Below, piece by piece: positions 45,938 to 54,974 of a stretch of DNA of 64,000 nt. Source of the DNA: Rheinheimera mangrovi (GTDB lineage: Bacteria > Pseudomonadota > Gammaproteobacteria > Enterobacterales > Alteromonadaceae). The notes beneath the pieces are model-generated. The model ran no database searches, was not told where the DNA came from, and saw nothing but the letters and a program-made list of their open reading frames with translations. The stretch spans positions 3,083,501 through 3,147,500 of the forward strand of contig NZ_CP034683.1 of the NCBI RefSeq assembly GCF_003990335.1. Reading direction: 5' to 3'. The translations under genes and the position numbers were made by a program. The first letter of the stretch is position 1. Every line of letters starts with the position of its first letter.

Positions 45938-46052
45938 CTCGGCACTCACCCTAGTAAGAACGTGTTTACAGCTTTCAGGCTACATTTGGGCATCGCACAG
46001 CAAAGCAGCAGGATCTGCCATTAAAAGATAACGCCAGCTCAGTTTGATCCTG

Positions 46053-46403
46053 TTACACCAATTTTGGAGCATCAAAGTTTTCTGGCTCATCGGTGTAAAC
46101 ACAGACATTCCAGTCTGCCGCCAATCCGGTTTCAGCGACGCAATAGGTCTGGAAAAAGTCTTTAATTTCATTGCGCTGGCAATGAGCTTCAAAGCTTTGC
46201 ATATCAGCCCAAATTTCGTTAAAGACAATAGGAAAACTTTTACCTTCGGCAAAAGGGCTTGGAATATGACGGGTAACTCTGTACTGCAGGCAGGCATCTT
46301 CACGTAGGGTATTGGCCTCTAAACCTTGCAGCACTTTAAAGAGTTCAGCTTCTTTGCCTGGCTTAGGTAAAAACTGGGCTATGCAATAGACTTTTTTAGA
46401 CAT
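46053..46403 (-). CDS. Antibiotic biosynthesis monooxygenase (ABM)-family protein
   Basis: 116 residues. A ferredoxin-like ABM domain over about 4-95: KVYCIAQFLPKPGKEAELFKVLQGLEANTLREDACLQYRVTR and FNEIWADMQSFEAHCQ. Relatives such as YgiN are quinol monooxygenases or heme-degrading enzymes; which applies is unknown. AAGGAAA precedes the ATG. The start codon overlaps the stop of the pseudouridine synthase gene by one base (TAATG), so the two are co-translated. Confidence 0.8.
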   Translation of the reverse strand: MSKKVYCIAQFLPKPGKEAELFKVLQGLEANTLREDACLQYRVTRHIPSPFAEGKSFPIVFNEIWADMQSFEAHCQRNEIKDFFQTYCVAETGLAADWNVCVYTDEPENFDAPKLV

Positions 46404-47335
46404 TAGTTTTCCTTAGATCCGTTAGGTACAGGCCAGCTTTGCAGCTGACGGCTTGATTCAAATTGATGCTCCAATCCAGTGGCTGGATCAGTAAAACTTA
46501 AGCTTTTTGCCAGCAATTGCAAAGGCTGTGTGAAATCCAACTGCTGCCCTGACTGTTTTGGCAACAAGTGTGGGTAGTATTTATCAAATAAAATAGGGCA
46601 ACCCAAAGACAACATATGCAAGCGAAGCTGATGCGTTTTTCCCGTATGGGGGCTTAATTCAAATAACCCAAGGTCGGCCCTTTTATCGACCAGGCTCAGG
46701 CTGGAAAATGCATTGACCTCCCCTTCCACTTGCTGCATTAAAAATGCTGGCGTAGATTTTTCCAGCCGGTTTTTTACCTGCCAGTGCTGTGGTAGCTGCA
46801 TGTGTTGCTGTACTTCAGATAATTTCGCCACCGCCTGATAACTTTTTTGGATTTTGCCATCAGCAAACAACTGATAATACAAAGGACGGCTTTGACTATT
46901 GACCGAAAACAACACCAAACCTGCAGTTTCTTTGTCTAATCTGTGCACTGCTACAACATCTTGCAATCCGGTATCCCTCTTTACACGCTCCAGCAGACAT
47001 TCATTGACGAATTCGCCCCCCGGTGTCACAGGTAAAAAATGCGGTTTGCAGGCGACAACTGTATGCTGGTCCTGATAAATAATCTGATGGGCAAAAGGAA
47101 TTGAAGGTTCAGCGACCACTTCACGGTAATAACAGACTCTGCGGCTGGGTAAAAAGGCAGTATTGGCATGGATCACGTCACCACCAAACCAATGCACTTT
47201 GCCATCCGCTACCCGCTGTCGCCAAATAGCAGCGTCGATACGGCTGAATTTCTCAATCAGAAAATGCAGCACAGTGCCCCAGCCCAGATCTTTGGGAGGC
47301 AAGGTAATTTCGGAAGCTTGCTTTGCTTTACTCAT
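46403..47335 (-). CDS. RluA-family RNA pseudouridine synthase
   Basis: 310 residues. The catalytic motif VAVHRLDKETAGLVLFS carries the nucleophilic Asp, and HTGKTHQLRLHMLSLGCPILFDKYYP closes the RluA fold. An S4-like N-terminal part (about 15-75, with VADGKVHWFGG) precedes it. It converts uridine to pseudouridine in rRNA or tRNA. The subfamily (TruC- or RluA-like) cannot be fixed from sequence alone. GAGG lies just upstream of the ATG. Confidence 0.88.
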   Translation of the reverse strand: MSKAKQASEITLPPKDLGWGTVLHFLIEKFSRIDAAIWRQRVADGKVHWFGGDVIHANTAFLPSRRVCYYREVVAEPSIPFAHQIIYQDQHTVVACKPHFLPVTPGGEFVNECLLERVKRDTGLQDVVAVHRLDKETAGLVLFSVNSQSRPLYYQLFADGKIQKSYQAVAKLSEVQQHMQLPQHWQVKNRLEKSTPAFLMQQVEGEVNAFSSLSLVDKRADLGLFELSPHTGKTHQLRLHMLSLGCPILFDKYYPHLLPKQSGQQLDFTQPLQLLAKSLSFTDPATGLEHQFESSRQLQSWPVPNGSKEN

Positions 47336-47394
47336 AGGCCCTCGCTAAAGAGGGCCAAGAGTTAAAACCTTTCAACGATCCTCGTCAACCAGTT

Positions 47395-47949
47395 TTAGCT
47401 TTTCTGACCAAATAAACCGGGCAACATACGTTTTAAGGTATTGTCTTTTAATCGGTAATGATGCGCCAGCGCGCCCAAAGTATGGACTGCAATAAGCACA
47501 TAACCAGCTGTACCCAGCACCTCATGGATTTCTTTCATGGACCCCGCCAAATCCGGATCCGGCCCTATCAGTGCTGGCAACTGAAAACCCCAGAACGGAA
47601 TCACTTTATCGCCAGCACTTAATATCAGCCATCCTAGTAAAGGCATCAGCAGTAAAAAGCCATAAAGTGCCAGATGCATCAGGCCAGAAATTTTAATAGC
47701 CAGAGCAGAGGGCGCCGGTTCTATTGCTGGGATAACACTAAAACGCCGCACCACCAGACGCAGCAAGGTAATCAACCACAAGCTTAACCCCAGCACAAAA
47801 TGCACCTCTTTGATGAAATCACGCTCTGCTGTGCCTTTTTCAAAAATACCTCTGAATTCAATACTGGCGTAAATAGCAATAATCAACAGCACTGTCAGCC
47901 AATGCAAACGGACCATCCAGTTGCTGTAGCTTTGTTGAGAAACCGGCAT
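47395..47949 (-). CDS. Cytochrome b561
   Basis: Translates to 184 residues from ATG 47949 (GAGG 5 bases upstream); the longer frame from 48126 would run into the MgtC-type gene and is rejected. Four membrane helices with heme-binding His residues, as in bacterial b561: NWMVRLHWLTVLLIIAIY, VHFVLGLSLWLITLLRLVVR, LMHLALYGFLLLMPLLGWL and HEVLGTAGYVLIAVHTLGALAHHY. It moves electrons across the inner membrane between quinones and other carriers. Confidence 0.88.
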   Translation of the reverse strand: MPVSQQSYSNWMVRLHWLTVLLIIAIYASIEFRGIFEKGTAERDFIKEVHFVLGLSLWLITLLRLVVRRFSVIPAIEPAPSALAIKISGLMHLALYGFLLLMPLLGWLILSAGDKVIPFWGFQLPALIGPDPDLAGSMKEIHEVLGTAGYVLIAVHTLGALAHHYRLKDNTLKRMLPGLFGQKS

Positions 47950-48041
47950 AACCACCTCTGTGTTTAAAAATTTATTGTCATTCTGCCAGCCTAAACTTAA
48001 GACAAGCTGAGGCTTTACGTATTGAAGACCTTTGCATTTAA

Positions 48042-49310
48042 CTAAAAAAACAACAGTCCTGCCAGACCAAGCACCAGCATGGCTGCACTTATACGTAAGG
48101 CCAGAGTTCGGGTACCTGCTACCCATACCATGGCTGTTTTCACCAGTGAATTACTTAAGATAGCAATAGCTATGGCTGTGACTGCTGAATCAACCGCCTG
48201 ACTGCGACCGGCATAATCGGCTAATGACAAACTAATGGCATCGACATCCGTTAAACCCGCCAAAGCGGCTAACCAATACAAGCCCTGACCTGGTGCATAA
48301 TGTTCAGCCAACTTCACCAGCAGCAACACCAGCGCAAAAAGCAAAGCAAATTGAATGGCTGACCATAAGCTAAAAGGATTAGTCACAGGCACATCGGCTG
48401 CAGACACAGCTTGCAGCCTGTGTCCTGCCAGAAAAAACACCAGCGCAAAGACCGCAGTTAACACCGCCAACCCCAGCAAAGGCCAGACTAATTGTTGCAT
48501 TAAAGGCACCGAAACCGCAGTGACAATTAATAAAACCCGGCCAAACATCACCAGCCAGGACACTAAAATACCTGCAGCTAACCTGTTGGCAGCACCGCTG
48601 TCCGTTTCTATTTTACTGCTGCGGGCAAAACTTAAGGTCATAGCGGTAGACGACACCAGGCCACCTGTCACGGCCGTGATCATAGTGCCTTTCACTGACC
48701 CCAAAAATCGTACCGCGATGTAACCCACTAAGGACAAAGCTGAGATTAAAATCACCAGCAGCCAGAGTTTATAAGGATTCAGCGCCTGCCAGGGATCGAC
48801 AGCTTCATTGGGTAACAAGGGCAGCACGATAAAGCTGGCTATCAACAGCTTCAGACCAGCATAGAGATCATCAGCACCAATTTTACTGACCAAGCCGTGC
48901 AAAGGCTCACGAAACGCCAGAATAGCCGACGTCAGAATAGCCAGAGATACTGCTATTTCGGCAAAACCGAAAATCACAGCGCCACCTAATAAACACACTG
49001 TAATTGCAGACAATTCGCTGGTTAAACCTAAAGCCACAGCGTGGGTTTTGTTCTCCAGATAATAAGAGCTCAGCACGATCACAGACACTGCTGCTAAAGC
49101 CGCGATAAACAACCAGGGCGTTTGCAAAAACACCGATAACCAGGCGCTGACGGCTCCTAGCTGCGCAAACAAAATATAAGTACGTAGCCCGGCAAAAGAT
49201 CCGGGGTGATTATTGTTTTTATGTTTTTCCCGCTCAATCCCGACCAAAGCGCCTATCAGCAGCGCAATCAAAAAGTTCTGAGCCAGTGTTACGTCAAATC
49301 CAGTCATCAT
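48042..49310 (-). CDS. MgtC/SapB-family membrane protein (DUF4010)
   Basis: 422 residues with 11-13 hydrophobic helices. The N-terminus has the MgtC/SapB signature FLIALLIGALVGIEREK, and a C-terminal DUF4010 half follows (LAALAGLTDVDAISLSLADYAG). Proteins of this layout are related to the Mg-limitation protein MgtC but are longer and of unproven function. Same strand as the cytochrome b561 gene 92 bp downstream. No magnesium sensor or riboswitch is evident before it. Confidence 0.85.
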   Translation of the reverse strand: MMTGFDVTLAQNFLIALLIGALVGIEREKHKNNNHPGSFAGLRTYILFAQLGAVSAWLSVFLQTPWLFIAALAAVSVIVLSSYYLENKTHAVALGLTSELSAITVCLLGGAVIFGFAEIAVSLAILTSAILAFREPLHGLVSKIGADDLYAGLKLLIASFIVLPLLPNEAVDPWQALNPYKLWLLVILISALSLVGYIAVRFLGSVKGTMITAVTGGLVSSTAMTLSFARSSKIETDSGAANRLAAGILVSWLVMFGRVLLIVTAVSVPLMQQLVWPLLGLAVLTAVFALVFFLAGHRLQAVSAADVPVTNPFSLWSAIQFALLFALVLLLVKLAEHYAPGQGLYWLAALAGLTDVDAISLSLADYAGRSQAVDSAVTAIAIAILSNSLVKTAMVWVAGTRTLALRISAAMLVLGLAGLLFF

Positions 49311-49542
49311 TCATCGTCTTAGTAAGTTGATCCCAGCATAGCTGAATTTTTCTTTACGCTATTGATCTGTCGCAATCCCAGTTCAACTTGCTTATGCCTG
49401 TCGCAAAAAACAGCGCACTCAGCGGTAAAATCTGACTAAATACAGCACTGCTCTTGAATCTATATAGCCGCGCACCCATTGCCCTGTTAGTTTTATACCA
49501 AGTGGTATTGAATGCAGACATTTACAGCATAGCGGAGCACTG

Positions 49543-50529
49543 ATGATCCCTTTTTCTATTTTAGATTTAGCCCCTGTCCCTTCAGGCAGCACTATTAGTG
49601 ATAGTTTTGCCAACAGTAAAGCCCTGGCCCAACAGGCAGACGACTTGGGCTACCAGCGCTACTGGCTGGCTGAGCATCACAATATGCCGGGTATTGCCAG
49701 TGCGGCAACGTCTTTACTGATCAGCCACTTAGCAGCCGCCACTTCACGCATCCGTTTAGGGGCCGGCGGTATTATGCTGCCAAATCATTCGCCTTTGGTT
49801 ATTGCTGAACAATTTGGCACTTTGGCCACTTTGTACCCCAACCGCATTGACCTGGGGTTAGGTCGAGCGCCAGGCAGTGATCAGATCACGGCACGGGCTT
49901 TACGCCGTAACCGCATGGAAACTGAAGATCAGTTCCCAAGCGATATCCTTGAGTTGCAACAGTATTTTGGCCCTGTGAAACCCAATCAGGCGGTACAAGC
50001 TGTACCAGGACAAAACCTGAATGTACCTTTATGGATTTTAGGTTCCAGTTTATATGGTGCTCAGTTGGCGGCTCATATGGGTTTACCTTATGCATTTGCC
50101 TCTCATTTTGCACCAGCCATGATGGAACAGGCCGCTGCTTTATATCGCAAAGAGTTTAAGCCGTCCGCTCAACTGGATAAACCTTATCTGATGCTGGCGC
50201 TGAATGTATTTGCGGCAGATACCACGGCAGAGGCTCATCGGCTTTTTACCTCGCCTCAGCAGCAATTTGTCAATTTAGTCAGGGGCGTACCAGGTTTATT
50301 GCCTGCGCCAGTCGGGGATATGGATCAGATTTGGCAAGCGCATGAAAAAGCCTATGTGGAAAAAGCTCTGGCCTGCTCTGTAATAGGCAACCCGGCTGAA
50401 GTAAAACAAGGTATCTTGAATTTTATCGCAGAACATCAACCGGACGAGTTGATGCTGACAGCCATGATGCACGACCCAAAAGCCCGGCAAAAGAGTTTTA
50501 AAATTGCGGCAGAGCTGATTGCTGATTAG
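49543..50529 (+). CDS. LLM-class flavin-dependent oxidoreductase (YhbW-like)
   Basis: 328 residues. A luciferase-like TIM barrel: [11 protein letters not shown] at the start, [77 protein letters not shown]. This is the F420-independent, FMN-type YhbW group. Substrate unknown. GGAG lies before the ATG. Stop codon is TAG. Stands alone. Confidence 0.9.
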   Translation: MIPFSILDLAPVPSGSTISDSFANSKALAQQADDLGYQRYWLAEHHNMPGIASAATSLLISHLAAATSRIRLGAGGIMLPNHSPLVIAEQFGTLATLYPNRIDLGLGRAPGSDQITARALRRNRMETEDQFPSDILELQQYFGPVKPNQAVQAVPGQNLNVPLWILGSSLYGAQLAAHMGLPYAFASHFAPAMMEQAAALYRKEFKPSAQLDKPYLMLALNVFAADTTAEAHRLFTSPQQQFVNLVRGVPGLLPAPVGDMDQIWQAHEKAYVEKALACSVIGNPAEVKQGILNFIAEHQPDELMLTAMMHDPKARQKSFKIAAELIAD

Positions 50530-50817
50530 TCCTGCAATTGAGTAGTTTTTTACATTTCTCAGATCGCTTGCTTTTCTTCCAGTCTAAGCGGTCTGCAGTC
50601 ACTTTTCGTACAAATTGCTATACATGCTACCGATTACATTTAATTACATCTGAAAACAAAATTTAATGACTTGATTGATTTCCCATAGCAAAAAATGGCA
50701 TTTAGAAGTTGCTGATACACAGCAAGAATGCGACAAGACTCCAAATTACTGCGACAAAAGCACAAGAGATGAATAGGCGCAGTGGAGAACATAATAATAA
50801 GCAACGGGAACAACTCA

Positions 50818-52623
50818 ATGAAAATCAGTAAGTTAAACAAAATTTCATTCGCTACTTTAATGGCTTTAGGCTGCACCACTGTGGCAGCTGCAGACAGGGT
50901 CATTATTCAGGTCGACAATGCTAACAAAGGTATTATCACAGCATTAACAAAACAGCTGGGTGGCGAAGTCAAAGTGGATGCAGATGGTTTTATCGCCGCT
51001 CAGTTTAATGGCAAATCGGTAGATGAAATTAAAGGTATTTTGAAGAACCCTCATATCAAACTGGTTGAAGAAGATTTTGTTCGTAAACCAATGGCGTTAT
51101 TTAATGACGACGCTGGTGATCCTATGCAACAACAAATCACGCCTTATGCCGTATATCAATCTCAGGCCAATCAGGTGCAATTTAACCCGGGCGCAGGCAT
51201 TAAAGTCTGTGTCATCGACTCAGGTTTAGACCAGTCAAACCCTGATTTTAACTGGGGTAGCATCACAGGCGACAACGACTCAGGCACAGGCAACTGGAAC
51301 CTCAACGGTGGCCCACACGGCACTCACGTGGCAGGTACCATAGGCGCAGCAGATAACGGTATAGGTGTAATTGGTATGGCTCCAAGCGTGCCTATGCACA
51401 TTATCAAAGTATTTAACGCTGAAGGTTGGGGTTACTCTTCAGACCTGGCGTACGCAGCGCAAAAATGTAAAAACGCAGGCTCTGACATTATCAGCATGAG
51501 TTTAGGTGGCGGCGGCGCCAATACCACAGAATCAAACGCCTTTAAAACCTTTACCGATGCTGGTGGTTTAGTCATAGCTGCTGCAGGTAACGACGGTAAC
51601 AACGTCCGCTCTTACCCTGCTGGCTACCCTTCAGTCATGATGATAGGTGCCAACGACAATAACAACAATATTGCGGATTTCTCTCAGTTCCCAAGCTGTA
51701 CTTCACAAGGGAAAACCGATGAAACCATTTGTGTGGAAGCTACAGCTGGTGGTGTGGATACCTTATCTACCTACCCGGCCGACATGGCCACCAGCGCGAC
51801 TTTAAGTGCTAACGGCACTCCTTTTGCAACTTCTGCTATGGAAAACCCTGGTTCTGCCAGCGCTGCCACCTTTTTTATGGGCACAGCAGAAACGGTAAAC
51901 TCAGGTGCTGCCGGTAAGATCTGTATGATTGACCGTGGTGTGATCTCTTTCCATGACAAAGTGAAAAACTGTCAGAACTCTGGTGGTGTCGGCGCTGTGC
52001 TCATCAATAACACAGCCGGCATGTTGTACGGTACTTTAGGTGAAGGTTCTGCCAACACTACATCCATCCCTGCTGTAGGTGCAGCTTTTGAAGACAGAAC
52101 TGCCCTGCTGGCAGCAACCACAGCGTCCATCAACATTGGCACCAGTGATTATGGCCTGATGAGCGGTACTTCTATGGCGACACCTGCCGTATCAGGTATT
52201 GCGGCTCTGGTTTGGTCAAATCACCCAAGCTGTACTGGTACTCAAATCCGTAATGCCTTAAAAGCAACAGCCAAAGATGCAGGTGCTGCGGGCAAAGACG
52301 TGTACTTCGGTTACGGTATAGTGCAGGCTGCGGCTGCGCATCAATACCTGACGACAAACGGTTGTGATGGTGGCACTACCACTCCTGGTATCAGCCTGAC
52401 ATTACAAGCGATCTCCAGCAAAGGTAAACGTTATGTTGACCTGAACTGGGCAAGTGCGACCACAAGTTCAGTCGACTTGTACCGCAACAACGTGAAGATC
52501 CTGACCACAACCAATGACGGCGCTCACCGCGACGGCCCATTAAACCGTGGCAGTTACAGTTATAAAGTCTGTGAAGCGGCAAGCACCACCAAGTGTAGTG
52601 CCAGCACTTCTATCAGTCTGTAA
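50818..52623 (+). CDS. Secreted subtilisin-family (S8) serine protease with PA insert
   Basis: Translates to 601 residues from ATG 50818, where a signal peptide starts (about 1-25, TVAAADR); GTG 50782 is rejected. Inhibitor-like propeptide at about 26-95, S8 domain at about 120-495 with triad Asp134 (CVIDSGLD), His167 (GGPHGTHVAG) and Ser452 (SGTSMATPAVSG), and a PA domain inserted at about 330-420 (GKICMIDRGVISFHDKVKNC). A C-terminal fibronectin-like domain (about 530-601) ends in SISL. It is an extracellular protease of the marine/aquatic type. A hairpin repeat starts 8 bp after the stop. Confidence 0.9.
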   Translation: MKISKLNKISFATLMALGCTTVAAADRVIIQVDNANKGIITALTKQLGGEVKVDADGFIAAQFNGKSVDEIKGILKNPHIKLVEEDFVRKPMALFNDDAGDPMQQQITPYAVYQSQANQVQFNPGAGIKVCVIDSGLDQSNPDFNWGSITGDNDSGTGNWNLNGGPHGTHVAGTIGAADNGIGVIGMAPSVPMHIIKVFNAEGWGYSSDLAYAAQKCKNAGSDIISMSLGGGGANTTESNAFKTFTDAGGLVIAAAGNDGNNVRSYPAGYPSVMMIGANDNNNNIADFSQFPSCTSQGKTDETICVEATAGGVDTLSTYPADMATSATLSANGTPFATSAMENPGSASAATFFMGTAETVNSGAAGKICMIDRGVISFHDKVKNCQNSGGVGAVLINNTAGMLYGTLGEGSANTTSIPAVGAAFEDRTALLAATTASINIGTSDYGLMSGTSMATPAVSGIAALVWSNHPSCTGTQIRNALKATAKDAGAAGKDVYFGYGIVQAAAAHQYLTTNGCDGGTTTPGISLTLQAISSKGKRYVDLNWASATTSSVDLYRNNVKILTTTNDGAHRDGPLNRGSYSYKVCEAASTTKCSASTSISL

Positions 52624-52630
52624 ACCCTTA

Positions 52631-52745
52631 GTACTTGAAGCTGCAGTTTTGTTGACTGCGTACTCTCGCCCCAGGAGCATAGGTCACTATGCTCCTGGGG
52701 TCTCACGCTCTTGTCACCCCACTGCAACTCCAATTACTTTGGCTA
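52631..52745 (+). repeat. Intergenic hairpin repeat, full copy 2
   Basis: Begins GTACTTGAAGCTGCAG 8 bp past the S8 protease stop. The 32 bp from CTGCAG to the hairpin match copy 1 (1608-1719) at 29 positions. The hairpin at 52669-52700 (CCCCAGGAGCATAG, loop GTCA) differs from copy 1 at three consecutive stem positions, and the opposite arm carries the matching changes. The far end (CTGCAACTCCAATTACTTTGG) is similar to the opposite end of copy 1. Confidence 0.75.
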
Positions 52746-52783
52746 CATTTAGGTCAGAGAGAACCTTTTCTCTGACCGCAATT

Positions 52784-53764
52784 TCAGAACTTAGCACCTA
52801 TGCTGAGTTTTTGATGTAAATCGCGGCTGTCTACTGAAAGTCCTTCGTATTGCGGCAGTACCACATCAATTTTTGACCAATCTAAATCCACTGAAAATGA
52901 CAAACGAATACGCTCAGTCAGGTAATAATGCACACCTGAACTCAGATTGATTTCCTGATTAAATTCAATGTACTGCACCGGCTGATTCACAGGCTTTAAA
53001 TAACTGCCTTCACTAAATACCTCTAAGCTGCTGCCCGGCCACAAGTAGCGCAGGTCCCACTCCAGCTGCAGATGACGAAAATCCAGACTTTGTCTGTCAC
53101 CGAGAAACAGCTCAAGCCCGTCGGTTTCTTTAAAGTAAGTGCGTTTTAAACCAGCCAAAGCGATAAATTCAACCCGTAGCTCTGTTGTATCGTACAAGCT
53201 GTAGCCCAGACCTGAACTCAGATCGAGATTTTTGTAATCAGACGCCATAAAGTCATGTGAATAATCCACTTTATTGCGCCAGAACAGTTGAGACTGGAAA
53301 AAATAGTCAGCGCCGGGATTAAGCAGGTACTTATGAGTTTTTTTCAGTGAATTACTGGTTTCGTAATCGTATTTACCATCAAAGGTCAACCGCATCGCCT
53401 CGTCGCGTTGCTCAAAGGCTGTTTTAAAGCCTAAGTTATCCGTACTGCTACTACTGCGTTTTTTTCCTGCGGTTAAATCCACACTCAAGTGCTGTACGGC
53501 TTGATTTTCAACCATCAGAGTTTGAGGTTCCATGGCTACGGTAGTGGGAGCTACCTCTTGTTGTTCAATACGCTCTATCTGAATTCTGGGTAGTTGCACC
53601 TGCCCCGAATAAGGCAGATTTAAAAATACAATGTCTTTATCCTGTTGAGTAATAGTGCCTGTCAGCCTGTCACCATTTTTCATCCATATAACAGCGTTTT
53701 GTCCTGTTGACGCATAACAAAAACTACACCAAAAGCCAACGACAAGCATGAATGTTTTAACCAA
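52784..53764 (-). CDS. DUF481 outer-membrane protein
   Basis: 326 residues from a TTG at 53764, supported by AAGGA 8 bases upstream; ATG five codons later is the alternative. Signal peptide (about 1-18, FCYA). The N-terminal part resembles a small beta domain (AVIWMKNGDRLTGTITQQDKDIVFLNLPYSGQVQLPRIQIERI), and the rest is the DUF481 barrel (YdiY-like), ending LSIGAKF with a C-terminal Phe. The function of the family is unknown; acid induction is reported for YdiY in E. coli. Confidence 0.8.
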   Translation of the reverse strand: MVKTFMLVVGFWCSFCYASTGQNAVIWMKNGDRLTGTITQQDKDIVFLNLPYSGQVQLPRIQIERIEQQEVAPTTVAMEPQTLMVENQAVQHLSVDLTAGKKRSSSSTDNLGFKTAFEQRDEAMRLTFDGKYDYETSNSLKKTHKYLLNPGADYFFQSQLFWRNKVDYSHDFMASDYKNLDLSSGLGYSLYDTTELRVEFIALAGLKRTYFKETDGLELFLGDRQSLDFRHLQLEWDLRYLWPGSSLEVFSEGSYLKPVNQPVQYIEFNQEINLSSGVHYYLTERIRLSFSVDLDWSKIDVVLPQYEGLSVDSRDLHQKLSIGAKF

Positions 53765-53846
53765 AGACCTCTTCCTTGAATAATCATAATAAAAAGGGAT
53801 GGATTCAGTTTAACAGCAGATGGCCAGATGCAGTATGGGCAAAAAG

Positions 53847-53869
53847 AAAAGGAGCCAATGGCTCCTTTT
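53847..53869 (-). terminator. Intrinsic terminator of the fasciclin gene
   Basis: AAAAGGAGCC / GGCTCCTTTT with a 3-nt loop and a T-rich tail on the minus strand, 15 bp past the stop. Confidence 0.75.
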
Positions 53870-53884
53870 GCGCTTGAGGCAGGA

Positions 53885-54367
53885 TTATTTTGGCAATACA
53901 ACAGAGTCAATCACATGAATAACGCCATTACTGGTTTCAATATCAGTAGTGATCACCTTAGCGCCATCGACATAAACCACACCATCTTTCACTGCAATGG
54001 TTAGCTCCTGCCCTTGTACTGTTTTAGCTGAAGTTAACTTCACGACATCAGACGCCATCACCTTCCCTGCCACCACATGGTAAGTCAGTACTTTCCCCAG
54101 GGCTGCTTTGTCCTTTAACAGAGCTTGTAAATCTGCTGCTAGAACTTTGGCAAAGGCCGCGTCATTGGGTGCAAACACAGTAAACGGGCCAGTGCCTTTT
54201 AAGGTATCGACCAAATCTGCCGCTTTAACAGCAGTGACCAGCGTATTAAAGCTGCCTGCCGCCACTGCTGTATCGACAATATCAGCCTTGGCTGAAGCGT
54301 AAGATGCAGCGCTGACCACTAAAGCTGCAGAGAGTACAGTTAAATTCAATAATGAGCGAAATTTCAT
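53885..54367 (-). CDS. Secreted fasciclin (FAS1) domain protein
   Basis: Translates to 160 residues from ATG 54367 (AAAGGA 7 bases upstream). Signal peptide at about 1-25 (YASA before KADIVD). A single FAS1 domain: H1 motif [12 protein letters not shown] motif [11 protein letters not shown] and H2-like [12 protein letters not shown] at the end. FAS1 proteins mediate adhesion or matrix binding; in bacteria they are often secreted and of unknown partner. The 290-bp region upstream, shared with the divergent ArsR gene, contains that gene's candidate operators. Confidence 0.88.
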   Translation of the reverse strand: MKFRSLLNLTVLSAALVVSAASYASAKADIVDTAVAAGSFNTLVTAVKAADLVDTLKGTGPFTVFAPNDAAFAKVLAADLQALLKDKAALGKVLTYHVVAGKVMASDVVKLTSAKTVQGQELTIAVKDGVVYVDGAKVITTDIETSNGVIHVIDSVVLPK

Positions 54368-54598
54368 ACTGATATCCTTTTTGTTGAAGATAAAACCCAC
54401 ACTAGAAACGCAGTTCATCCTTAAAAAGATCAAAACTATATTTGTTTAATTTCTGTGAACCTGAACAGAAAAATGCCGTAGTACGGCATAAAAATCAGAA
54501 CGATTATTCAGGCTATTGATGCACTTATACTGTGCTGTTTTGTTCTGTTTACAGCTCGCACCAGCCTAATGTACCGGTTGGAACAAAATAAAAGTTGC

Positions 54599-54639
54599 AT
54601 ATCGAACTTTTACGATATACATTTCGCTTTATCGCGATA
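54599..54639. promoter_or_regulatory. Palindromic operators before the ArsR-OYE operon
   Basis: ATATCG-N8-CGATAT (54599-54618) and TATCGCGATA (54630-54639), 20-60 bp upstream of the ArsR-type gene. Shared TATCG/CGATA half-sites suggest autoregulation by that protein. Confidence 0.5.
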
Positions 54640-54658
54640 TATAAATATGGATTAAACG

Positions 54659-54964
54659 ATGAGCTCTGCAGAACTCGACGACATGATCAAAGCCCTGTCT
54701 CACCCAGTGCGACGGGATATTTTAAACTGGCTGAAACAACCTGAAGTCTATTTTGCCGATCAGGAACACTCACTGAGTTTTGGTGTATGTGCCGGCAAAA
54801 TCGACCAAAAAACCGGTTTGTCTCAGTCCACCGTATCCGCCCACCTGGCCACCTTGCAACGTGCTGGTTTTATCAGTAGCAAAAAAGTAGGCCAGTGGAA
54901 TTTTTTCTCGCGCAATGAAGAAGTGATTCAACAGTTTCTGGCGCGTTTAAATGATCAACTTTGA
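54659..54964 (+). CDS. ArsR-family transcriptional repressor
   Basis: 101 residues. A single winged-HTH domain: MIKALSHPVRRDILNWLKQPEVYF, then the recognition helix region KTGLSQSTVSAHLATLQRAGFISSKKVGQWNFFSRN. No ELCVCDL metal-binding motif is present, so it is not a classical arsenic sensor; a single Cys (GVCAGK) could sense electrophiles. It is followed after 10 bp by an old yellow enzyme gene; pairs like this are known to respond to reactive electrophiles or quinones. Confidence 0.85.
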   Translation: MSSAELDDMIKALSHPVRRDILNWLKQPEVYFADQEHSLSFGVCAGKIDQKTGLSQSTVSAHLATLQRAGFISSKKVGQWNFFSRNEEVIQQFLARLNDQL

Positions 54965-54974
54965 GGAGTTACAG

